NCBI RefSeq assembly: GCF_002160525.1 | Contig: NZ_NFKT01000023.1 | Span: forward strand, 1-64,000 | Source of the DNA: Lachnoclostridium sp. An169 | GTDB lineage: Bacteria; Bacillota; Clostridia; Lachnospirales; Lachnospiraceae | Reading direction: 5' to 3' | Length of the DNA: 64,000 nucleotides | Part shown: positions 58,447 through 64,000 of the stretch, in pieces | Layout of the letters: each line of letters starts with the position of its first letter | How positions within the stretch are numbered: the stretch's first letter is position 1 | Program-made: the position numbers and the translations under genes | Notes under the pieces: model-generated | Told to the model about the DNA's origin: nothing | Databases searched by the model: none | What the model saw: only the letters and a program-made list of their open reading frames with translations

Positions 58447-59374
58447 TTCAAAAGTACAGCTTGACAAGGTGACAGAAGATGTGCTCAAAGTGATCGACTC
58501 TTACGGGTTTAAACAGGAAGGAGCATATAATCTGCGCCTGAACGGTATGGCGGTGTGCCATGGTGACAGCAGGCATATCAATATTGTGAAGAAAGAAGAC
58601 AAGCCGGGAATCGACATCCATATCAGCGGAGAGGCGAAAAACGAGCAGGTCCATATCCCGGTTGTCATGTCTAAGGAAGGCGTTGACATCGTATATAATG
58701 ATTTCTATATAGAGGACGGAGCAGACGTGACCATCATTGCCGGATGCGGGATCCACGGGGAAGGATGCAGTGAGACCCGTCACGACGGAATCCACACTTT
58801 CCACGTGGGAAAGAATGCTAATGTAAAATATGTGGAAAACCATTACGCAGAAGGAAACGGAAGAGGAAAAAAGGTTCTCAATCCGGTGACAAAGATCTAT
58901 GTCGGGGAAAATTCGGTATTTACCCTTGAGACAACCCAGATTAAAGGTGTAGATTCCACAGAGAGGGAAAATTATATCGAACTTGCCGATAATGCGAAGC
59001 TTTTCGTTACAGAAAAGCTGATGACACATGAAGGACAGACTGCGGTTTCCAATATGGATGTGGAGTTAAACGGCGAGAACAGCTCTGCAAGAATTGTGTC
59101 CCGTTCCGTTGGAAAGGGAACATCCCACCAGGTGTTCCACCCCAGAGCAATCGGAAACAACCAGTGCCACGCACATATCCAGTGCGACTCCATTATTATG
59201 GATAAGGCAGAGATCAGTTCCATCCCGGAGATCGACGCCAAACACGTGGACGCCCAGATCATCCATGAGGCCGCCATCGGAAGAATCAACGATGAACAGC
59301 TGATCAAACTCCGCACCTTCGGTCTCAGCGAAGAGGAAGCGGAATCCGTGATCATCGAGAACTTCCTGAGATAA
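58436..59374 (+). CDS. SufB/SufD family scaffold (SmsB-like)
   Basis: 312 residues, shorter than SufB (about 470). It keeps the beta-helix core, NARIVSRSVGKGTSHQVFHPRAIGNNQCHAHIQCDSIIMD, with C-terminal Cys and His in GNNQCHAHIQCD and the helix pair ending SEEEAESVIIENFLR. GGGAGGTGA precedes ATG 58436. Together with SufC it makes the two-gene SUF-like minimal system (SMS) described for archaea and strict anaerobes. It assembles FeS clusters in the cytoplasm. Confidence 0.9.
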   Translation: MEPNSKVQLDKVTEDVLKVIDSYGFKQEGAYNLRLNGMAVCHGDSRHINIVKKEDKPGIDIHISGEAKNEQVHIPVVMSKEGVDIVYNDFYIEDGADVTIIAGCGIHGEGCSETRHDGIHTFHVGKNANVKYVENHYAEGNGRGKKVLNPVTKIYVGENSVFTLETTQIKGVDSTERENYIELADNAKLFVTEKLMTHEGQTAVSNMDVELNGENSSARIVSRSVGKGTSHQVFHPRAIGNNQCHAHIQCDSIIMDKAEISSIPEIDAKHVDAQIIHEAAIGRINDEQLIKLRTFGLSEEEAESVIIENFLR

Positions 59375-59488
59375 TTCGTTTTGACAAATATGGGCGGGAC
59401 ATATTTTCAGAAGATATAGTCAGATAATATTTTTGAAAATACAGTTTGCTTAAAATACGGCTGATTAAAGTGATGTTTATTTTTTTCC

Positions 59489-59585
59489 TGCGCCAATTCC
59501 CAGGCAGTACCGGATTATGTTGTCACGAAGCCCCCTAGTGGAGCGCCGGGATAACATGATCCGGTACTGCCGGACCATTGGCGCA
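59489..59585. repeat. Palindromic element A (97 bp)
   Basis: Outer arms TGCGCCAAT (59489-59497) and ATTGGCGCA (59577-59585). Inner arms GGCAGTACCGGATTATGTTGTC (59503-59524) and its near-complement (59550-59571). The loop, CACGAAG...TAGTGGAGCGCCGG, is shared with element B at 60721. The two copies lie 1.2 kb apart and suggest a dispersed palindromic repeat family. It lies between convergent genes and may also end transcription. Confidence 0.75.
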
Positions 59586-59590
59586 TTCTT

Positions 59591-60058
59591 CTATTTACAC
59601 ACATCAATCCATTCTTTTGCCTGCGAATATTTCTCCAGTTCCTCACAAGTCATCTCCACCGCAGAGTTGGAGCTTCCCGCCGCCGGAAATACCGTCTCAA
59701 ACCGTTTCAGCGATTCATCCAGATAGGTGGTCACGGTATCCGGATTCCCGAACGGGCAGACCCCGCCGATGGCGTGTCCGGTAAGTCTTTCCACATCTTC
59801 GGGGGCAAGCATCTTTGCCTTCATCCCAAAGAAATGTTTGAACTTGCTGTTGTCGATCTTCATATCCCCTGCGGTCACGATAAGGATGGCGCCGTCTTTC
59901 TCCTTTGTGTAGAAGGAGAGTGTCTTTGCAATCCGCGCAGGCTCCACTCCGACTGCCTCGGCGGCAAGCTCTACCGTGGCACTGGATACGGGAAATTCCA
60001 AAATTTCTTTGTTAATGTTATTGGATTCAAAATAATTTCTGACGATCTCTACTGACAT
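59591..60058 (-). CDS. ybaK: YbaK/EbsC family aminoacyl-tRNA deacylase
   Basis: 155 residues. The YbaK fold with the catalytic Lys in RIAKTLSF (near residue 45), the GDMKIDNSKFKHFFG strand and GGVCPFG loop, and the Asp/Gly motif near the C-terminus. It removes wrongly attached amino acids (Cys from tRNA-Pro in YbaK). ATG 60058 is weakly supported by a GAGGAAAT site. Monocistronic. Confidence 0.9.
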   Translation of the reverse strand: MSVEIVRNYFESNNINKEILEFPVSSATVELAAEAVGVEPARIAKTLSFYTKEKDGAILIVTAGDMKIDNSKFKHFFGMKAKMLAPEDVERLTGHAIGGVCPFGNPDTVTTYLDESLKRFETVFPAAGSSNSAVEMTCEELEKYSQAKEWIDVCK

Positions 60059-60158
60059 CTTATATTTCCTCTTTTCTTATTAGTATTACATCCGGTCTGA
60101 CATTAGCATCATATCCGGCTTGAAGGGGCGGGGCAGGTATATCTGCCTGAGCTGAGTT

Positions 60159-60393
60159 TCAATAATTCTTCTCCAGAGAATGATGGATGAAGAAATAGAT
60201 CCCCTGTTGGATCAGGAATAAGCCGAAAACAAGGCAGATGATCCACGGAGAGGCATGGAACAGCGCCAGGATAAATGCCAGAACCAACAGAATCAGGGTG
60301 AGAAGCTGATTCGTCAGCGCGCAGGATAATGCCTGAGATCATTAAAATGATACCGGCAGAGAATAAGATAGTAAAGGTTCTGTTCTCTTTCAT
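60159..60393 (-). pseudogene. Frameshifted small membrane protein in an operon with a XRE regulator
   Basis: From ATG 60393 it reads MKENRTFTILFSAGIILMISGIILR and then runs out of the membrane pattern. Reading two bases on, the intended frame resumes as ALTNQLLTLILLVLAFILALFHASPW and ends FFIHHSLEKNY at the stop at 60159-60161. The shift falls in a GCGCGC-like run (60315-60323), where two bases (GC) appear to be missing. Two to three membrane helices are then restored, 77-78 residues in all. Either a recent pseudogene or a slippage-based switch. It shares ATGA overlap with the XRE gene. Confidence 0.75.
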
Positions 60394-60593
60394 TTTGATT
60401 CCTCCTCATAGATAAAGATATCTTCAATGCTCATCTCGAAATAGCGTGCGATTTTGAACGCAAGCTTTATGGAAGGGTTATATCGCCCGTTCTCCAGGGA
60501 ACCGATCGTCTGGCGGGAGACGTCCAACGCATCGGCAAGTTCTTCCTGGCGGATTCCCCTTTGCTTCCGTAGCTCTTCCAGCCGGTTTTTCAT
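60390..60593 (-). CDS. XRE family transcriptional regulator
   Basis: 67 residues, almost only helix-turn-helix (LEELRKQRGIRQEELADALDVSRQTIGSLENGRYNPSIKLAFKIARYF). ATG 60593 has GAGGTGG 4 bases upstream. Overlaps the small membrane protein gene by 4 bp; this pairing is common in Firmicutes. A promoter and repeat operators lie directly upstream. Confidence 0.92.
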   Translation of the reverse strand: MKNRLEELRKQRGIRQEELADALDVSRQTIGSLENGRYNPSIKLAFKIARYFEMSIEDIFIYEEESK

Positions 60594-60618
60594 ATACCCA
60601 CCTCTCAGACTCGTTTAT

Positions 60619-60707
60619 GGAAAGTTTACTTTCCGTATCCTGATTATAGCACGGAAGACAAAAATGTCAAGCTGACTTTCCATAAATTACTGACTTCCCA
60701 TAAATTA
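60619..60707 (-). promoter_or_regulatory. Promoter with tandem operator repeats of the XRE gene
   Basis: Minus strand: TTGACA (60665-60670), 16-bp spacer, TATAAT (60643-60648). Upstream, an 18-bp unit (CTGACTTTCCATAAATTA on plus, 60672-60689) is repeated directly at 60690-60707 with one change, and a partial third copy follows. Downstream the palindrome GGAAAGTTTACTTTCC (60619-60634) carries the same GGAAAGT core. The layout fits self-control by the XRE protein. Confidence 0.75.
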
Positions 60708-60720
60708 GTTACTTTTCATA

Positions 60721-60920
60721 TTCCTTTTCGTATCCTCGCCAGATCCCAGGCTGTACTGTCCCATGTTGTCACGAAGGGCCGTAGTGGAGCGCCGGTCCTT
60801 GGACCGCGTCTTTTGCGGTCCTATGTACCGCTGCGCTCCACTCCCGAGCGAAAGCGTGGCCGCCGGGGCAACATGGGACAGTACAGCCGGACGGACATCT
60901 GGCAGACATATGAAAAGGAA
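60721..60920. repeat. Palindromic element B (200 bp)
   Basis: Arms from the outside: TTCCTTTTC / GAAAAGGAA (60721-60729, 60912-60920), GCCAGAT / ATCTGGC, GGCTGTACTGTCCCATGTTG (60749-60768) / exact complement (60869-60888). Inner hairpins AGTGGAGCGC / GCGCTCCACT and GGACCGC / GCGGTCC. The left half shares CCCAGGC-GTAC-G, ATGTTGTCACGAAG and TAGTGGAGCGCCGG with element A. A complex multi-branched fold, present on either DNA strand. Confidence 0.75.
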
Positions 60921-61188
60921 CAATCTTATTGCTTTTCCTGCCAGAACATGGTAACATAATTCTCGGAAAATTGAATAACAAGTTTTCCCGGGCGGGGAGC
61001 GCCGTCCGGGTTTTAACTGTACACCAGAGCAATTACATCTTGATCGTACAAAAACATTATGCGAGGGAATCCGTGTTCCGGAGTGAGAGGATGCCAGTGA
61101 GCATCGACCGACAAGTGCGCGCCATACGGTTGACATTCTGCCGCAGGAGGCAGAAAGTATGGACGCATGTGTACAGGAGGTTATGGTA
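60921..61188 (+). other. Structured leader of the thiazole salvage operon, no TPP signature
   Basis: A gene-free stretch before thiW. Several hairpins are visible: CCCGG/CCGGG near 60987-61010, GGAA-TCCGTG-TTCC near 61066-61079, GATGC-CAGTGA-GCATC near 61090-61105, and TTCTGCC/GGCAGAA just before the start. thi operons usually carry a TPP riboswitch (CTGAGA and ACCTGATCTGG blocks), but these are not found. No promoter of good quality stands out. Confidence 0.5.
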
Positions 61189-61719
61189 ATGAAAAATGTC
61201 AACGTGAAGAAACTTGCCCTTGCGGGTATCCTTGTTGCGGTGGGAATCGTCTGTTCCCCGCTGTCGATTCCGGTGGGAGCCTCAAAATGTGCTCCGGTCC
61301 AGCATTTTATCAACATTCTTGCAGGCGTGTTCCTGGGACCCGGATACGGAGTCGGTATGGCATTTGTTACGAGCCTTCTCAGAAATCTGATGGGGACGGG
61401 AACTCTGCTTGCATTTCCCGGATCCATGTGCGGAGCATTTTTGTGCGGTATTCTGTATAAATACGGAAAACACCTTCCGCTTGCATATCTGGGAGAGCTG
61501 TTCGGAACATCTGTCATCGGCGGGCTGTTAAGCTATCCGATCGCTACACTGATTATGGGAAGCGAGAGCGCGGTGTTCGGGTTTGTCCTCCCCTTCTTTG
61601 TTTCAAGCTGCGGGGGAACGATCATTGCGGCTGTGCTTGTGACAACGATGAAGAAGATGAAGATATTCGATATCTATCTTGGCAATCTGGAGGCAAAGCC
61701 ACAGCAGGCGAAAAACTGA
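61189..61719 (+). CDS. thiW: ThiW: thiazole-specific ECF transporter S component
   Basis: 176 residues, about five helices, no signal sequence beyond the first helix. ALAGILVAVGIVCSPLSIPVGASKCAPVQHFINILAGVFLGPGYG and FVTSLLRNLMGTGTLLAFPGSMCGAFLCG are ThiW landmarks. AGGAGG lies 8 bases before ATG 61189. It binds hydroxyethylthiazole and uses the shared ECF energising module encoded elsewhere. The order thiW-thiM-thiE supports thiazole salvage. Confidence 0.92.
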   Translation: MKNVNVKKLALAGILVAVGIVCSPLSIPVGASKCAPVQHFINILAGVFLGPGYGVGMAFVTSLLRNLMGTGTLLAFPGSMCGAFLCGILYKYGKHLPLAYLGELFGTSVIGGLLSYPIATLIMGSESAVFGFVLPFFVSSCGGTIIAAVLVTTMKKMKIFDIYLGNLEAKPQQAKN

Positions 61720-61756
61720 GAACAAAAATATAAAAAAGTTAAGAGAGAACGAAAGA

Positions 61757-61810
61757 AAAAGCGGGGGAATTTGGAGAAACTGTGAAGTCCGAAGGCTCCG
61801 CTTTTCTTTT
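61757..61810 (+). terminator. Hairpin with T-run between thiW and thiM
   Basis: AAAAGCGG (61757-61764) pairs with CCGCTTTT (61798-61805), followed by CTTTT. It may lower expression of thiM and thiE relative to thiW, or be an attenuator. Confidence 0.6.
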
Positions 61811-61830
61811 GAAGATGAGGTACAGTTATC

Positions 61831-62652
61831 ATGATGAAAGAATGTCTGGACAATGTCAGAAAGACCGTGCCGCTTGTGCACAATATCACCAACTATGTGA
61901 CCGTAAACGACGTGGCTAATGCCCTGCTTGCCTGCGGCGGCAGTCCCATTATGTCCGATGAGGCGGAGGATGTGGAAGACATCACTTCCGTGTGCAACGG
62001 CCTGAATATCAATATCGGAACCCTTCACAAAACCAGTATAGAAGGAATGTTCCGGGCAGGAAAGAAGGCAAATGAACTGGGGCATCCCGTCCTTCTTGAC
62101 CCGGTGGGAGCAGGGGCGAGCGCCCTTCGCACGGATACAGCGCTGGGCCTTATGAGGGAGCTGAAGCTTACCGCCATCCGGGGAAATATCTCCGAGATCC
62201 GGACACTTGCCCTTGGAAGCGGCACTACAAAAGGCGTGGACGCGGATGCGGCAGACGCTGTGACGGAGGAGAACCTGGCAGATGCAGTAGAATTTGTGAA
62301 AGACTTTTCCAGGTCTGCAGGCTGTATTGTGGCAGTGACAGGAGCAATCGATCTGGTAACGGATGGAGAGAAATGTTATGTAATCCGTAACGGACGCCCG
62401 GAGATGGGGAAGATCACCGGAACCGGATGCCAGCTCTCCGGAATTATGACGGCGTTTCTGGCGGCAAATCCGGACAATGTTCTGGAAGCAGCGGCCTCCG
62501 CTGTGTGCATGATGGGATATGCCGGAGAGATCGGATGGAGCCGGATGCAAGAGGGGGATGGAAATGCTACATACCGGAACCGGATCATCGATGCGATCTA
62601 TAACATGTCGGGAAATGATTTAGAGAAAGGAGCAAGATATGAGCGGCGATAG
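61831..62652 (+). CDS. thiM: Hydroxyethylthiazole kinase
   Basis: 273 residues of the ribokinase-like fold. VPLVHNITNYVTVNDVANALLACGGSPIMSDE at the N-terminus, VLLDPVGAGASALR, and the catalytic/anion-hole GTGCQLSGIMTAFLA (about residue 195). It phosphorylates hydroxyethylthiazole with ATP. GAGG precedes ATG 61831. Overlaps thiE by 14 bp. Confidence 0.96.
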   Translation: MMKECLDNVRKTVPLVHNITNYVTVNDVANALLACGGSPIMSDEAEDVEDITSVCNGLNINIGTLHKTSIEGMFRAGKKANELGHPVLLDPVGAGASALRTDTALGLMRELKLTAIRGNISEIRTLALGSGTTKGVDADAADAVTEENLADAVEFVKDFSRSAGCIVAVTGAIDLVTDGEKCYVIRNGRPEMGKITGTGCQLSGIMTAFLAANPDNVLEAAASAVCMMGYAGEIGWSRMQEGDGNATYRNRIIDAIYNMSGNDLEKGARYERR

Positions 62653-63295
62653 AAAGAATAATGTGGACAGAAAAGCTCTCCTTCTGTATGCTGTGACAGA
62701 CAGAACCTGGCTGCGGGGACAGACTCTGAAAAGTCAGGTGGAGGCGGCATTAAAAGGCGGGGCAACCTTTATTCAGCTCCGGGAGAAAGAGCTGGATGAA
62801 GAGGCATTTCTGGAAGAGGCTCTGGAGATCGGGAAGCTCTGCCGGGAATATGGCGTCCCCTTTGTCATTAACGACAATGTGGATATCGCGGAAAAAGCCG
62901 GAGCAGACGGAGTCCATGTGGGGCAGCATGATATGGAAGCGGGGGATGTGCGCCGCAGGCTGGGACCGGATAAGATTATCGGTGTTTCCGCGCAGACTGT
63001 GGAGCAGGCGCTTCGCGCACAGGAGCATGGCGCAGATTACCTCGGTGTGGGAGCCGTATTCCCCACCGGCTCAAAGGCAGATGCAACGGAAGTCGAGCAT
63101 GAGACGCTCCGGAGAATCTGTGATGCCGTGGACATCCCCGTGATCGCCATCGGCGGGATCACAAGGGATAATGTCCTGGAACTTCGGGGGACCGGGATCT
63201 GCGGAATCGCAGTGATCAGTGCGATTTTTGCAAAGCAGGACATTGAGGCGGCTGCGGCTGACTTAAAGGAACAGACAGAAAAGATGTTGGGGTAA
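62639..63295 (+). CDS. thiE: Thiamine phosphate synthase
   Basis: 218 residues, TIM barrel. TFIQLREKELDE, VPFVINDNVDIAEKAGADGVHVGQHD, VSAQTVEQALRAQEHGADYLGVGAVFPTGSK and VIAIGGI are conserved phosphate- and pyrimidine-binding loops. It joins HMP-PP with thiazole phosphate to give thiamine monophosphate. AAAGGAG lies before ATG 62639. Confidence 0.96.
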   Translation: MSGDRKNNVDRKALLLYAVTDRTWLRGQTLKSQVEAALKGGATFIQLREKELDEEAFLEEALEIGKLCREYGVPFVINDNVDIAEKAGADGVHVGQHDMEAGDVRRRLGPDKIIGVSAQTVEQALRAQEHGADYLGVGAVFPTGSKADATEVEHETLRRICDAVDIPVIAIGGITRDNVLELRGTGICGIAVISAIFAKQDIEAAAADLKEQTEKMLG

Positions 63296-63302
63296 TAGAA
63301 CT

Positions 63303-63986
63303 ATGATCAAGGGAGCAGTTTTTGATGTGGATGGAGTACTCTTAAACTCCATGCCTGTCTGGGAAAATCTGGGAGAATTGTATCTGGAAAGCCTGGGAAT
63401 ACAGGCGGAAAAAGGACTTGGTGAAATCCTTTTTGCCATGAGTATGGAAGAAGCGGCAGAATATCTGATCGTTCATTACGGGCTTGACAAGACTCCGCAG
63501 CAGATCGTGGACGGACTTGCCAGAGAGGTGCGGGAATTCTATGAGAACCGTGTCCCTTTGAAAGAGGGAGTCAGGCAGTTCCTCACTGAGCTGAAGGAAA
63601 GAAAGATTCCGATGGTAATCGCTACGTCCGGAGACCGCAGGAATGCGGAGGCAGCCTTGAAACGGCTGAAGGTCTATTCCTTTTTTCAGGCGATGTTTAC
63701 CTCCTCCGGGATCGGAAGCGGGAAGAATCAGCCTGACATTTTCTATGCTGCGGCATTGCAGCTTGACACGGAGCCGGGGGAGACACTTGTGTTTGAGGAT
63801 GCGCTTCACGCCATTCAGACGGCAAAGCGGGCGGGATTTAAGACAGTAGCTGTCTATGACAGATCCGACGATAAAGATCTGGCTCAGATCTGGAATACGG
63901 CAGATATCTATCTTCCGGAATTTAAAGATTTCAATCTGTTCTGGAAACGGGTGGAACAGTTGGAAAATACAAAAAAGAGAAAATAG
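63303..63986 (+). CDS. HAD family phosphatase linked to the thiamine operon
   Basis: 227 residues. Motif I VFDVDGVLLNSMPVWENLG, motif II VIATSGD, Lys in GSGKNQPDIF, motif IV VFEDALHAI, a beta-phosphoglucomutase-like subgroup. Seven bases after thiE, so co-transcribed. The product of ThiE needs either a kinase or a phosphatase step, and HAD proteins serve as thiamine phosphate phosphatases in some organisms; that role is inferred. General sugar phosphatase activity is possible too. Confidence 0.88.
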   Translation: MIKGAVFDVDGVLLNSMPVWENLGELYLESLGIQAEKGLGEILFAMSMEEAAEYLIVHYGLDKTPQQIVDGLAREVREFYENRVPLKEGVRQFLTELKERKIPMVIATSGDRRNAEAALKRLKVYSFFQAMFTSSGIGSGKNQPDIFYAAALQLDTEPGETLVFEDALHAIQTAKRAGFKTVAVYDRSDDKDLAQIWNTADIYLPEFKDFNLFWKRVEQLENTKKRK

Positions 63987-63996
63987 GAGAACACAG

Positions 63997-64000
63997 ATGA
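63997..64000 (+). CDS. Start of the next gene (cut by the window)
   Basis: ATG at 63997 with AGGAG 7 bases upstream, right after the HAD gene. Only the first codon is inside. By context another thiamine gene (such as thiD) is likely, but nothing in the sequence shows it. Confidence 0.35.

Noticed and set aside
60986..61140. Cobalamin riboswitch in the thi leader
   Set aside because: GGGAATCCG at 61065 is reminiscent, but the GCCACTG core and the B12 box are missing.
60921..61188. TPP riboswitch upstream of thiW
   Set aside because: Expected from context, but neither CTGAGA nor the CCTGATCTGG-type block could be found; GTGAGAGG at 61083 is only a partial likeness.
1..64000. CRISPR array or cas genes
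   Set aside because: No regularly spaced repeats and no Cas-like proteins were seen; the direct repeats noted are short and only two or three copies.

Overview
The window looks like a chromosomal segment of an anaerobic gut Lachnospiraceae (Clostridia; Mediterraneibacter/Ruminococcus/Dorea/Blautia-like). The basis is an anaerobic gene set (pyruvate formate-lyase with its activase, a minimal SUF-type FeS system), Firmicute leader RNAs (a T-box and a lysine riboswitch), AGGAGG ribosome-binding sites and the protein families present. Species assignment is inference. The first ~2.5 kb is visibly AT-rich and accessory; the remainder is more GC-rich and mostly core.

Layout. 1-2520: end of an integrated element (twin Arc-like regulators with matching operator arrays, a small membrane protein, a three-way-junction RNA, a tyrosine integrase whose N-terminus is spread over three frames) abutting the 3' end of a tRNA-Trp gene, its likely attachment site. 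2.7-7.6 kb: an Rpn-like nuclease and an ECF sigma/membrane protein/ABC transporter operon. 7.6-14.4 kb: a domain-swapped GH3 beta-glucosidase, then a T-box whose specifier reads UGG (Trp) in front of an iron-type dehydrogenase and a YkvI-like permease, then an AGCS Na+/amino-acid symporter with its own promoter. 14.4-16 kb: a PARG-like/nucleotidyltransferase fusion overlapping a HEPN gene (HEPN/MNT module). 16-19.6 kb: acetyltransferase, HAD, DegV and lysine-riboswitch-controlled dapA. 19.6-21 kb: a retron (reverse transcriptase plus msr-msd RNA). 21-24.8 kb: a three-subunit molybdenum hydroxylase. 25-30.5 kb: GNAT, Gfo/Idh/MocA oxidoreductase, pflB, a nested palindromic repeat, pflA. 30.6-39 kb: DUF3737 protein, two MATE exporters, GH31 alpha-glucosidase with a divergent AraC regulator, APH-type kinase. 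39-51.4 kb: two heterodimeric ABC exporters, each with a MarR regulator, separated by an unknown gene, a class I aminotransferase and a LysR gene. 51.4-55.4 kb: two tandem proteins that fuse an ECF sigma factor to a transmembrane helix and a large extracellular domain. 55.5-59.4 kb: YeiH-type exporter, divergent LysR, SufC/SufBD minimal FeS assembly pair. 59.5-64 kb: YbaK, a XRE regulator with a frameshifted membrane partner, two related palindromic elements, and the thiazole/thiamine salvage operon thiW-thiM-thiE-HAD.

The best candidates for an unusual biological system are the retron lacking an obvious effector, the PARG-MNT + HEPN module, and the tandem membrane-anchored sigma factors. The Trp T-box is supported by three independent parts of the sequence: the UGG specifier, the C in the T-box bulge, and the G73 discriminator of the tRNA-Trp in this same window.
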